Position numbers and translations under genes: made by a program. The notes under the pieces are model-generated. The model saw only the letters and a list, made by a program, of their open reading frames with translations. It had not been told where the DNA came from and made no database searches. From Notospermus geniculatus (Eukaryota; Nemertea; Pilidiophora; Heteronemertea; Lineidae), in NCBI GenBank assembly GCA_002633025.1, contig NMRB01000195.1, positions 283,681 to 347,680 of the forward strand: a stretch of 64,000 nucleotides of DNA, written 5' to 3'. The first letter of the stretch is position 1; each line of letters starts with the position of its first letter. Below are positions 10,961-22,587 of this stretch, in pieces.

Positions 10961-11103
10961 TTAAAGAGGCATGCACTGTCATTCCCAGTATCCTGCGCTA
11001 AACATATCCGCGTTGAGGGAGACATCTATTGGCAATTTTCTTAAACTACCGCTTTGACACCAAATCTCCGTCACGATGGTCATCGGTTCATGTTCAAGGT
11101 CTC

Positions 11104-11235
11104 GTCGACGTAAACTCCCTACGCAGTTGTGTACCGCGCCCCCTTCGGTTTACCCGCTCAGCAAGTCATTGCTCAGCGGGTAAACCGAAGGGGGCGCGGT
11201 ACACAACTGCGTAGGGAGTTTACATGTACGTCGAC
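11104..11235. repeat. Near-perfect long hairpin, about 54-bp arms
   Basis: The arm from GTAAACTCCC (11110) to CTCAGCA (11163) pairs with 11170-11223 with one mismatch around a 6-base loop. GTCGACG continues outside, interrupted by ATGTA on the right. Loop-and-arm geometry suggests a young MITE or a snap-back duplication. No transposase is present. Confidence 0.85.
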
Positions 11236-12430
11236 CACGATGAATCAACTTTCCACCAACAGCAAGGAGAGCCAAGAAACAAATGGACACTGACATTTTC
11301 AGTGGATACTGTACTGGGGGGGGGGGGGTCATGCCTCGATTTAATGAAGCGGTCTTAGATTTGTGAATCTAGAGTATATCACACCGAAAAAGTCATTGCC
11401 TACGGCCTTCTCACGAACATTTGACGCGCAGGGATCGGCGTTGAATCAGACGGCGTCATATTCAGATTCCCATTAAATAGAAGGCCGAGCGTCCCACACA
11501 CGTCATCAGGTCAGAAGGTCTCCAAAGTAATGCAGGAGGAAACCAAACCCCCCGGCGAAACCTGCTCTCAGACTGTCAAAGGATGCATCAGATGAACCCC
11601 AAAAGGTGACGGGTTGGCCAAGACACCATGCTGTCTAAATCGTCACCCCGAAGACTATAGACACCTATTAGGGGCATTTCAGAATCCCCGCCTTGAAATG
11701 GCCCATTATACAACAATATGATACTTAGCAAATATTTACTGTGGAGAATTCCTTTAAGGAAATTCGGCATTTATCGGTTACAGTCCTGGTCTAAATGGCA
11801 CCATTAGGGAAGCAATTATTCGGAAGTCCTTTGCCCACGCCTTGACGTTTTATGGCCCTTCTGTTTGGAAACCCTCGGAACACGGCTTGTCAATCTCAAG
11901 TTCGTTCAACAACCTCTGCCTTCTAAGTTTGTTTCACAATTGTAACAGATTGGATTCAATTAGTTGGAAAGGCAAAATTAAGGTACTCAACAGTAGTATT
12001 GTTCTAATTGAATAAAGTATTGTCAGAAGTGAACTCTCGTGCTGCTCCTCGGAATAATTTGATAAAGTTGATTGCAAATGGCACGCGCACTTTTACTCAA
12101 TTAAGATGATGAGTAGTAAAAGTTAGAAAAGTCAGATTGTCCATGACTTTTAGAGAACTCCGCTACTCCCGTGTAGAGTTCACTTCGTCATTGGCTGTGT
12201 GGTGCGTCACGTCATGATGCTACGTAGCTGTTCTAAATCGTCTCCCTTCAGTCCATTGTGGACTGCTTAATAACACGACTCGGGTGATGAACGTTGATGC
12301 AAACACCGTTTTCAGGCGGTTGATTCTGAAGAAATATCCATTTCTCGAAGTAGGTCAACGTGACCTCCTTTCTAACCATTCGACCGAATGCGTCACCCAA
12401 TGCAGGTTCGTCCGATATTCATTGTTGATC
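11236..12430. other. No gene; G-homopolymer present
   Basis: A run of about twelve G lies near 11317-11328. No exon or repeat family is recognised. Confidence 0.45.
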
Positions 12431-13039
12431 GCACTTGCCCTTCCCCATAATTCCACATTTTCAACACCACATGTTGTCGTCGTTGAAATGTAAACAAAAT
12501 GGACAAATTCCACTCGCGCTGGAGACGACGTCGGCGATTTTGCGTTAGTTCTGTTGAATGTTGACCTGTGAGAGCGGGTTAATGATGGTTTAAACGTTTC
12601 CTGTTAAATGGCAAATTGTTTAAATTAAAGCAGCTGCGATGTTCACACTCGATTCATGGGTCAGACAACGTCCTTGAATAAAAATGATCCTCGCCATTTG
12701 ATTTCATATACAAAACTGAATCAGATTATTGAAAATTTTGTAGTTGATTACAACGCGTCCAGTTATCGCTTTTTACTATTCAAAATTGCATTCAAAATTG
12801 CTGAAGTCTAGATCTAATTCTTGTTTTGACGTTTTGTTGATTTTTAAAATCGATGAGACAAGATAGTGAACTGATGATTTCAGTTCGCTTATTTTTGCCG
12901 TTGCTCCCATAACTGATTGAGAGCAGTGAGAGAGAATTTTAAGTAAGACCGCAATGATGTTTGGTGGGGCGATGTCTGGAGACGTCCCGTGCAATTTTTG
13001 TATACTTCTAGACCAATAACCTGAAAACTGCACAGATCC
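12431..13039 (+). repeat. 609-bp dispersed repeat, copy 1
   Basis: It matches 14614-15220 in the same orientation with scattered substitutions and short indels. The two copies flank the assembly gap. An open frame in each reads NIIAVLLKILSHCSQSVMG on the minus strand, but a one-base indel shifts the frame between copies, so it is not treated as coding. Confidence 0.8.
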
Positions 13040-13512
13040 CATTAGGGCTAAGTACAGTAATCATGCGCCAAGGTCAGATGGGACTCACAAGGAGTTCTTA
13101 ATAAAATCGTGGTGTCTATGGTTTGGGGTGGATTGTGAGGGCGCCGTTGATATTATTAATGAAGTGAGTGTCATTTGCAAGTGTATTAGGGGCAGATATT
13201 AGGTTGTATGCGTCATTTCATCGATTTGCATGAATCTGGCTATTCTGGGCGCATTGATACAGAGGCCTATTTTTCGTGCGACTTCAAGTGGAGGCAGAGG
13301 CAAATTTCGCATCTTTCACGTCTCGCGAGATTTCTCGAGACACAAACATTGGAATTTTTTTAAAACCTCTCTAACAAAGGTTTAGTGTCCTTCCTAGAGC
13401 TGTGTGAAATTTCATTAAAATTGATTATTTCCTTCGGGTAGATATTGCGTGGCGGTTCTGCCTCAAATGTACACGAAATGTACAGGCGGTGTATTACTGT
13501 ACTTAGCCCTAT
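13040..13512. other. Spacer before assembly gap
   Basis: No gene recognised. Confidence 0.4.
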
Positions 13513-13876
13513 NNNNNNNNNNNNNNNNNNNNNNNNNNNNNNNNNNNNNNNNNNNNNNNNNNNNNNNNNNNNNNNNNNNNNNNNNNNNNNNNNNNNNNNN
13601 NNNNNNNNNNNNNNNNNNNNNNNNNNNNNNNNNNNNNNNNNNNNNNNNNNNNNNNNNNNNNNNNNNNNNNNNNNNNNNNNNNNNNNNNNNNNNNNNNNNN
13701 NNNNNNNNNNNNNNNNNNNNNNNNNNNNNNNNNNNNNNNNNNNNNNNNNNNNNNNNNNNNNNNNNNNNNNNNNNNNNNNNNNNNNNNNNNNNNNNNNNNN
13801 NNNNNNNNNNNNNNNNNNNNNNNNNNNNNNNNNNNNNNNNNNNNNNNNNNNNNNNNNNNNNNNNNNNNNNNNNNNN
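13513..13876. other. Assembly gap, 364 N
   Basis: A run of N. Open frames drawn across it are meaningless. The flanks differ in base composition (AT-rich left, GC-rich CCGGC/CGGGA right). Confidence 0.99.
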
Positions 13877-14279
13877 ACATTCGGCTCGGCCTCGCCCGGC
13901 CTCCTTCGGGTACTTCGGGATTTGTCGGGAGTCCGGCTCGGCTGTATAACAATACGCGCCATCTTGAAACGGAAGTGGGTCCTCAGTTCCGGCGATTTAC
14001 TAACCCATTCGTCCGCCGGATAAAATATAGTGCCCAGGTGATGGTGTCTAGAATTACACGATATACGCATATTTTTTGAAAATTCATCATTGTATATATG
14101 AATTACTTAAAACTATAGATTTATGCGTACATAAGATCAAGAAAAGTATGATATTATGTTGCTGGATGCTGCATGTTGTCTCCCAGTGGTTTCCATGGTT
14201 CCCGGAAATCAGTCTACGCATGCGCAGTACGTATTAAGTAGTGCTCCTAACGCGGATGAATGTCTATCCAAGATGGCGG
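13877..14279. other. GC-rich then AT-rich spacer
   Basis: The first 80 bp are rich in TCGGC/CGGGA imperfect repeats and look like the end of a repeat cut by the gap. The rest shows nothing recognisable. Confidence 0.4.
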
Positions 14280-14294
14280 TATTCTTCATACAGT

Positions 14295-14537
14295 GACCCC
14301 TCGCATAACATAAAACTGTTTGGGTCGGAGATTGTTTGGACTACTCGCAGGGTACTGATGGACGCCTCGTTTAAACATGGGCCATTGAACCATCTTTTTT
14401 CAAGATGGGGATTTGGCCTAGTGGTTTAAGGCGTGCTGCCCCTTAGTGCTGGCGATTGATGCCTTATGCGAGGGTCCGTGGGTTCGATTCTGGTAGGAAG
14501 CAATGTCTTTCACCTTAGAAACTCGATTTATATTTCA
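14295..14537 (+). repeat. tRNA-Leu-like SINE-containing insertion
   Basis: From about 14406 it reads like a tRNA-Leu derivative: A box TGGCCTAGTGG, then TTAAGGCG, a long variable region and B box GGGTTCGATTC, followed by a tail shared with the SINE in KDM4 intron 3. A 15-bp direct repeat (TATTCTTCATACAGT) lies at 14280-14294 and 14538-14552. About 110 bp of unrelated sequence lies between the left repeat and the tRNA part, so the whole insertion may be composite. Confidence 0.65.
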
Positions 14538-14613
14538 TATTCTTCATACAGTAGAGATTCTTTTCGTCTCGTCAGAAGTGAAACATCGAAAAAGTATCTC
14601 ACAACGTAGAATG

Positions 14614-15220
14614 GCACTTGCCCTTCCCCATAATTCCACATTTTCAACACCACATGTTGTCGTCGTTGAAATGTAAACAAAATGGACAAATTCCACCCGC
14701 GCTGGAGACGACGCCGGCGATTTTGCATTAGTTCTGTTCAATGTTGACCTGTGAGAGCGGGTTAATGATGGTTTAAACGTTTCCTGTTAAATGGCAAATT
14801 GTTTAAATTAAAGCAGCTGCGATGTTCACACTCGATTCATGGGTCAGACAACGTCCTTGAATAAAAATGATCCTCGTCATTTGATTTCATATACAAAATT
14901 GAATCAGGTTATTGAAAATTTTGTAGTTGATTACAACGCGTCCTGTTATCGCTTTTTACTATCGGACGCATTCAAAATTGCTGAAGTCTAGATCTAATTC
15001 TTGTTTTGACGTTTTGTTGATTTTTAAAATCGATGAGACAAGATAGTGAACTGGTGATTTCAGTTCGCTTATTTTTGCCGTTGCTCCCATAACTGACTGA
15101 GAGCAGTGAGAGAGAATTTTAAGTAAGACTGCAATGATGTTTGGTGGGGGCGATGTCTGGAGACGTCCCGTACAATTTTTGTACGCTTCTTGACCAATAA
15201 CCTGAAAATTGCACAGATCC
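14614..15220 (+). repeat. Dispersed repeat, copy 2
   Basis: Second copy of the 12431-13039 sequence. It ends at the shared GCACAGATCC, after which the flanks differ. The family is unknown. Confidence 0.8.
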
Positions 15221-15326
15221 ATATACCTGGACTTTTTCATCGTATCACCATTCTACTTTCTCACGCGGCTGGCAAGGAGGACGTTCCTCAACGACAGCAA
15301 CAACGACACCATGAGTGGCGCCACAC

Positions 15327-15757
15327 CAAACTTGACGCTAGGTGGCGATATCTGGGCGAGGATATCACCACTGGTAGGTTTCCATCTTGAAAAGTAGTGC
15401 GCGCGCGGAGCGAACAGTAGAAATTCGTCTGTTTCTAAAGCGGTTACCCCCATCACGTCGTTTTCTACGCTTACAATATAGATCTGTTGTAGATAGGTGT
15501 ACAAAGGTATAGAGTCGATAAACATCGGTAGAGTAAATATAAAGTAATAATAAAGTTATTCTGTTTCATTTTCGACAAGTTAATATTGTTTTCTGCAAAT
15601 TAACATTTTGAAAAAGAAGTTCGCGTCACTTGAAAGACCAAAAAGATGGCGGCCCACCGACGATGACGTCAAGATTTTCAAGATGGCGATCTAGCGTCAA
15701 TGGCAGTGTTAAAATTTCGTCCAAGTATCAAAAAATTTCAACGCTGCGTGGAGTATG
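15327..15757 (+). mobile_element. 431-bp element with imperfect TIRs and 9-bp TSD
   Basis: It is bounded by GCGCCACAC (15318-15326) and GTGCCACAC (15758-15766), an 8/9-matching TSD. Ends CAAACTTGACGC and inverse CATACTCCACGC are weak TIRs. A reverse-oriented copy with a perfect 9-bp TSD is at 31269-31868. TSD length points to hAT or Mutator-like mobilisation. It is non-coding. Confidence 0.7.
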
Positions 15758-17157
15758 GTGCCACACTTGAAATGCTGGACGCTGCTAGTGTCACTATACC
15801 AGCTTTCCCCGGCGTGCTCACCGCTAAAACAAAGACTCGACTCGATAGCTGTGACCTCCAAAATCCTGATGCTATCTCAATATATGATATATGATTTCAT
15901 AAGTAGAATTTTGACATCTCAGACTGATTTTAATTTACATCGGTCATCACTCGAACCTTCTCCTGTCTGGTGTTATTGATAAACAAATATTTATTTACCG
16001 GTGTGTCTACAGCGGGATATCGGACCCTGGCGAAAACCTATATTTCTCTATATTTGAGGGCATGTTGTATTGACTTTTCGGCAAGACTCGAATGTTTGGA
16101 ACGCCGTCGGGACAGCAGACTGAAGGAATCCCTCCGCGAACGTCCCATAGATTGCACCACGATCCTCCACTGGGATCCACCTACCGGACGATCGCGGTAC
16201 CGGTCCAGGACTGCTCCGGGAATCCGTTTGCTGGTCCACAATTATTAGCAGGGACGGATCCAGGATTTCGGAAAAGAGGGGGCGCACTGTGCTAGAAACA
16301 TTGAAATCTGCGGTCAATTTCAATGATTTNATAGGTGTACAAAGGTATAGAGTCGATAAACATCGGTAGAGTAAATATAAAGTAATAATAAAGTTATTCT
16401 GTTTCATTTTCGACAAGTTAATATTGTTTTCTGCAAATAATAACATTTTGAAAAAAGAAGTCCGCGTCACTTGAAAGACCAAAAAGATGGCGGGCCACCG
16501 ACGATGACGTCAAGATTTTCAAGATGGCGATCTAGCGTCAATAAATTTCGTCCAAGTATCAAAAAATTTCAACGCTGCGTGGAGTATGGTATGGCGCCAC
16601 ACTTGAAATGCTGGACGCTGCTAGTGTCACTATACCAGCTTTCCCTGGCGTGCTCACCGCTAAAACAAGACTCGACTCGATAGCTGTGACCTCCAAAATC
16701 CTGATGCTATCTCAATATATGATATATGATTTCATAAGTAGAATTTTGACATCTCAGACTGATTTTAATTTACATCGGTCATCACTCGAACCTTCTCCTG
16801 TCTGGTGTTATTGATAAACAAATATTTATTTACCGGTGTGTCTACAGCGGGATATCGGACCCTGGCGAAAACCTATATTTCTCTATATTTGAGGGCATGT
16901 TGTATTGACTTTTCGGCAAGACTCGAATGTTTGGAACGCCGTCGGGACAGCAGATTGAAGGAATCCCTCCGCGAACGTCCCATAGATTGCACCACGATCC
17001 TCCACTGGGATCCACCTACCGGACGATCGCGGTACCAGTCCAGGACTGCTCCGGGAATCCGTTTGCTGGTCCACAATTATTAGCAGGGACGGGTCCAGGA
17101 TTTCGGAAAAGAGGGGGCGCACTGTGCTAGAAACATTGAAATCTGCTGTGAGTTTCA
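15494..17157 (+). repeat. Tandem duplication of about 837 bp, joined at a single N
   Basis: 15494-16329 and 16331-about 17157 are near-identical, with small indels and a few substitutions. The junction is the lone N at 16330, so a scaffolding artefact (two haplotypes in series) is a live alternative to a true duplication. The open frames inside repeat between copies but resemble nothing known. Confidence 0.85.
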
Positions 17158-17887
17158 ATGATTTTGCTCCAAATTTCAGAATTTTACGGTCAATTTTTCA
17201 GATTTGTTGGCCGAAGGGGGGGGGCGCCCCCGGATCCGCGCCTGACTAGATAGTAGATTTTGCTAGACTTGAATATCCTTTTGTAAATAATCATTGCATC
17301 GCCTTGGATTGACTGGACGAAATACCCTTCGTCAACAAAAAAGTTCCGGACGGGTCATGTATACCTTCGTCGCGAAACCACAAACACCGACGGTGGCGCC
17401 GTCTGACAGGATGATTAAAAACTAACTGACAGAGGCAAGTCCAGCTAAGTGGCATATTCGACACGATCCTAGATTTCATTATGCAGGTTGATATCATGAT
17501 TTTCACGATGAGTATTCTTCGCCGCGTTTTGAAAATGTCTCCTCCATCCGCGCCGAGATAATGGACATCCGAGGCAGCTATTTACGCCACGCTCGCGCTG
17601 AGTGGCAGAATAATTCGGGGCCAAAGGACCAGGTTGAACGGAGTGAGAGCACGGACATGGCCCTTGTTAAAATCAATGTCTGCCCGAGGACTGGTCAATT
17701 TCACTCGACGAAATTGACAGCTGCCGGCCGGGAAATATGGTCATCATAATTTGTCCAATTTTCTTCAGACAATCTATAATGCATGGCTAGCACGCGGACC
17801 TAACCCTTAAAGCGCGGTCAATAATATCGTTCTAAATATCGACAGTGGTAGTTTAAGGATATGTTATTTCTTACATTCAGTCATAAA
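17158..17887. other. No gene; G-run
   Basis: A run of about nine G lies near 17216. No exon is supported. Confidence 0.45.
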
Positions 17888-18040
17888 GGCCGTATCCATA
17901 CCTGTTTTCTCCTAAAGGAGAAAATTGGAGCAAAATCAGTGCGCCCTCCTAAAGGAGTTCCTCAAGGCTATTGTTCTCAACAGGAGAACAATAGCCTTGA
18001 GGAACTACTTTACGTTGAGGAGCATTCTAAAATACGGGCC
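17888..18040. mobile_element. Inverted-repeat element with a perfect 23-bp central hairpin
   Basis: Outer ends GGCCGTAT and ATACGGGCC resemble the 3920-4037 MITE family. The centre has two perfect 23-nt arms at 17956-17978 and 17984-18006 around the loop AACAG, plus a smaller palindrome (TTCTCCTAAAGGAGAA) near 17906. Confidence 0.7.
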
Positions 18041-18733
18041 TTGGAGTTTCTTCTCGACCTTCTGTTCAGAGTTGACTGATAATTATGACGATGGCGACGT
18101 TATCTATCGGCACTCCACGGAGATTGACGGGGATAGCCGAAGATGACGTCACTTCTTTTATATGTCTAGTCAAAAAAATTCACTTCGGGCAGGCAACCCA
18201 TGATAAAATTGGAGCTGCTGTTTGTAACCTTTCAGTCGAAATATATACGTGTGTCTGAGTCATACTCAAGTACGTTCTCATAACCAAGACGATGTGAAAA
18301 AGTTGGAAATTTGATATTTCAACACCATTGCTCACGGGGGGGGGGGGNATGAAGACCAATGCCCATCAAAGGCCGAGATTCAAGAGTGAAATCTTATATC
18401 CTCCTAACATTTATGACATACAAGCCATATGAAGGAGAGAGCATACACTACGGACAGGCAAGAGGCTCCTGGCATATACGGCCACAGCGCTGGTCAGAGA
18501 AAAAAATCAATAACCCTCCGAAGATGATTTTCCAATTCCATCGTGGACATGACCCATCTGTAAAGTTAAAACCACTGACTCAGACAATAAAAGTCAATGA
18601 TGGCGCGTGGTTAAAGCATTTCGGACCACCGGATGAAATTAAATGACTCATGATCGTGGCTTAGAAGGGTGCGGACGGAATATCTCAGCTGATCGGGGGC
18701 GGGGGATTTCGTTCTCTTGATGATATTTCTTTT
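18041..18733. other. No gene; G-run ending in N
   Basis: The G-run at 18336-18347 ends in a single N at 18348, a probable sequencing stop. No exon is recognised. Confidence 0.45.
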
Positions 18734-19057
18734 AAAGGCCCTCTAGTCCGAAAGTGGGCGGGGCTGACCAAACCTGTGTTGCCACCTATTGTCAACTTTT
18801 GGTACTAACAAATCAGATTTAAAATCGCGTTTCACAACTTTTTGTTTGTTTTTGAGCGTAAAATCATAAATCTATTTCAGCTACAAGAATATTTACAAGA
18901 TAGATATTAAAAATAGATAACATTAATGTTTTTTTGTTATTTTGTTTTGTTTTGGTATACACGGTGCTGCCACCTGTCCGAAGGAGAATAACTATTATGA
19001 TCAACCATGTAAATAAACAAACCGTAATGTTTACATTTCGGACTAGCGGGCCTTTAA
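18734..19057. mobile_element. MITE, TTAAAGGCCC..AGTCCGAAA ends
   Basis: Left end AAAGGCCCTCTAGTCCGAAA and right end TTTCGGACTAGCGGGCCTTT are inverted. Flanks are TTA/TAA, consistent with a short TTA or TA target. Interior is AT-rich and non-coding. Confidence 0.65.
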
Positions 19058-19059
19058 CT

Positions 19060-20011
19060 AACCATTCTCATACCTGAACACCACCGAAAATGCCATCTTG
19101 TTTAAAACCTTGAGCCAATATATTCACCTTCCCAGCCATGAAACCTCCCAAGTATCTATTCCCATACCATCCCACTCATCCAACCGATCCCTCCAAGCAA
19201 TAGATTTAGTTTTAGGACAGTCTAACGCAACATCCAATTCAATTTATTTACACCAATAAAATCTATCGTCGGCCGCAACAAAATAAAAACGTCTCGAAAA
19301 ATTCACTCGATTACTTTCGCGGACGTATATAGAATGTCGTTGATTCACCCTGGTTTACTTGAGGGCTATATTTCACATTTAAGTGCATTTTATGTCCAGT
19401 CAGCTTGTGTTGAAGTGATTGTCCATAAATGGTATTATCCGGAATCTGAATTCGTGGAAAGTTGATATTCACTGCCTGAAAGGCTGCGGTGATTGGCAAG
19501 GATTCCTGGATATAGGTTCTTTGGCCAGAATTAAAGCGAATAATGAACAATTTAACAAGAAGATCTATATATGATATGGCTAAGTGTGTGTTCGGTTGAA
19601 AACTGGTGTGTCGTAAAGGAGACCAAATTGTCTCCACAACGTACTTAGCCTACATATTCCTTAAAGCGACAATGAACGGAATGAATAACGCTAAAATAAT
19701 CCCTGTAATAGGCCAATTCGACGATGATGCACACATCCTGATTGGTCGACGATAAGAGGACCGGAAGTGACGAAACGTCCAGCTTTAGATCGTAACTGCT
19801 GTGGATTTTTCGCTGAATTTGGCGAATATAGGTGTGAAAATATATTGACTTGGCATGGGGAGTCAATATTCGAAGTCGGCGTAGTATTTGCATCACCTAC
19901 GCTGATGGCATTACCCGTACTTGCCTAATGTTGGTTTGTCATGCGATGCTGGCTGGAGTACACGTACAGTACGTCACAGGCTGTTTTTGTTGTTGTTGTT
20001 GTTGTTGTGGC
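19060..20011. other. No gene; short (GTT)n microsatellite
   Basis: (GTT)n lies at about 19985-20008, next to the element starting at 20012. No exon is supported. Confidence 0.45.
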
Positions 20012-20395
20012 ATTTTGGTCCCCAAAGCTGCCTCTAGGGCTAGAAGGCTTCGGTATTGGCCGCCATTTTATTGCTGACGTCACTTTAGGATTCCCATTTG
20101 AGAATCGCATGATAATATAATAATGGTCTAATAAAACGGCGATGATGTTGAGCGTTTGTTACATACTTGCAACACACACAAACATTCTCATCAAGAAACT
20201 TCCCCGGTGTTGCCATTCCGTGCGATCGGCATGTTCGATGACATTTAGCACTCACGTGACTAGGGGCATCCCCATTCTAAAAATAACCCGTGATATCAAC
20301 ATGATGATCTATAAATAGATCCGCGACAATTTGGCAGGGTATGGCGGCCAATACCGAAGCCTTCTAGCCGTAGCGGCGGCTTTGGGAACCAAAAT
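20012..20395. mobile_element. Inverted-repeat element, copy 2 (no nested insert)
   Basis: 384 bp with long TIRs (ATTTTGGT(T/C)CCCAAAGC outermost, extending through GAAGGCTTCGGTATTGGC). It shows the empty site for the MITE nested in the 9530-10055 copy. Confidence 0.8.
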
Positions 20396-21110
20396 GCAAT
20401 TCAAGGCGACCGCCGACCGCCCCCTATACATACTCTGAAATGATGTAATACCGTACCCATGATGTTGGCAAGACGCCAGTGCTATTGCTGTATGTAATGA
20501 CGCCATATTAAGTCCGACGGCTCATTTAAACGAGAAAAATCGAACAGCAGTCTCATACCGATCACCGCTGACGCACGTCGGGCTTTAATCGGTTTTATAT
20601 CGCAATAAAATATCATAAATTCGAGGCATTTAATACTAAATTTACAACGCCGAAGACGTTTATGGCTTAGAAAGACGGTTCAGTGCATCGGTTACCGTGA
20701 TTTTACACACGGATTAAAGCAATTTCGAAAGTTAAAGTGCAAGTTTGAAATCTCGAGGAGAATTAAGGATGAAATGGGTTTTGATATTAGATATGAGAGG
20801 ATAGCTGACTGTCGTTAAGGACATTAGACCGGGCGTTATCAGTGATCTATCGGCTTGAATTTATGGATTATCATGTGTGTGGTTTTATAAAGGATGGCGT
20901 GTGCGTGAGCTCATGGATTTTTTCCTGGCGGTGAGATTTGCCCTAAAGATAGTCCTGTCATATAACTTTGAAGAGTTCTGTCAGACCCTGATTGGGTTAT
21001 TGCGATCTGTTTCATGCTCAAGTCTCTTTCTCTGTCTGAAGATTGTACCGACAGCTGTCTGATTCGTCGAAATATCCCGGTCCACTAGGAGCAGTCAGCC
21101 GCGCGTACTG
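20396..21110. other. No gene recognised
   Basis: Spacer without supported exon or repeat. Confidence 0.45.
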
Positions 21111-21254
21111 CCAAAAGATGGCAGCAAAGTTCTAGCGGACCAATACACAGGAAAATCCACGTGTTGGTGCTCGATCAAGAATGAATGGGTCCGCTATATG
21201 CATTGAATTGGGCCATAGTGACACCTATTGGTCAACTCACTGACAGCTCCTATC
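21111..21254 (-). repeat. Dispersed repeat family, inverted copy
   Basis: It matches 23236-23380 and 23974-24118 in reverse orientation. The family has CCAAAAGATGGCAGC at one end, TTGACCAATAGGTGTCAC in the interior and an AGCTCCTAT-type other end. Confidence 0.75.
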
Positions 21255-22520
21255 GAGTGACACGTCAGCTTTAAAGGAGCCCGGTATTGTCACTTTTTCT
21301 CGACAGCCGGCGCCACCATCGCCGTGCGCGTCACTCTCCTACCCCAGGGACTAACTACGTTGTCGGCGAATAGACCTGATGTACTACATACATTTTGTAA
21401 TGTTTTTTTGTAGTTTATATTGCTGCCGCTAGGTGGCTCCCTCTAAGTCGGCAGCCAAAGCACTGCTAAGAGTTCGCATACCGTGCTCCGTTAAATATGC
21501 AGCCACGCAAGCACGTGACACATTCTGTCTTCCTCTCCAACCACAATCTGAAATCTCTGGCTCCTTTACGGAAATTGCCGAAGATGAGACGACAGTGACG
21601 TCAAGAGGGGCAGGAAATATCCAACTCCCTGTCCTAACGGCCTCCTGATGTTGGTAGTTCAGCTGCGGTCGAGAAACACATTTCGATACAATGAACCGTG
21701 GAATGTGGTCGAACTGATAAAATAGGCCCGTCTCAAAAGACATTAGTTTCAGCTCTCTCTAACGTTAATGTCCATTCAAGTGTCTTCCTTGATAATTATC
21801 AGTTCAATGAACCATCAGAAGCTCAAGGTACGTATATGAGAGCCTCATCAATTCCGTTGCGCCCTGCTCTCTAACCGGAAAATTGCCCTCAACAGGCGTG
21901 CGGAGGCTCAATCAGCACCCGAGGGCGATCTTCGGCCAATGCATGGGCTGCTGGTCTAGCGACCCTTCAGCTTGGCCAAATGACCAATGAATTGTAATAC
22001 CTTAACCCGGTGGAGCAATCAATTTGAAAACTCATTATTTGACTGACTTGCCGCGCCTTGCATTCGTATAGCCCACAACGGACATCGGCTAGACGCCGGC
22101 TATTGCAGTAGATCAGTCACTCCGCAGGCGAGAAGGTTAACGAACCGGGCGACAAATTTGAAATCTCGATTGCCGGGCTCGCCGTGTTGGACACTGAGAA
22201 CGGTTGCCGTGCAAGATGAAGAAAAAGATCAGAGAATGCGTCGTACTTAGCAGCTTAGAGAGGAAGGAAAAGGGAGCAGCTGCGACCCCCTCCCCGCACC
22301 CAATTTTAACATTTTTGTATTTGTATTTGATTTTTCCGTCAGGGCCGAAGCCATAGCATTATTGGCCCTGCTAAGTACGGAAGATGCCATCTCAAGCTAC
22401 TCATGTTCCTCACCTGGATGGTGTCTTTTACTTGCCCTTGCAAAGAAACAAGGTACAAAGCACCACGGCTTACTGTCCGATGCGACGGACGTGAAGAGCC
22501 GGTGTAATGAAATTCCATAT
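21255..22520. other. No gene recognised
   Basis: Moderately GC-rich spacer. No exon is supported. Confidence 0.4.
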
Positions 22521-22587
22521 GGCCCGGGCTAGATTCGAACCTGCGCTTGCTGAGCGGACGTGATAACCACTCGGCTATAAAGACCAA
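22521..22587 (-). repeat. tRNA-like SINE fragment
   Basis: On the minus strand it reads TAGCCGAGTGGTTATCACGT (A-box side) then GGTTCGAATCT (B box). The acceptor arms do not pair well, so it is a tRNA-derived repeat rather than a tRNA gene. Confidence 0.55.

Noticed and set aside
12776-13042. Minus frame with NIIAVLLKILSHCSQS, also in the 15-kb copy
   Set aside because: A one-base indel near the start puts the common part in different upstream frames; it is better explained as a noncoding repeat.
13360-14070. Several 147-236 codon frames over 13.4-14.1 kb
   Set aside because: Most of their length is the run of N.
22521-22587. Possible functional tRNA gene
   Set aside because: A/B boxes are present but the acceptor and T arms do not pair into a cloverleaf; treated as a SINE. 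The same applies to the units near 7.5 kb, 14.4 kb and 27.8 kb.
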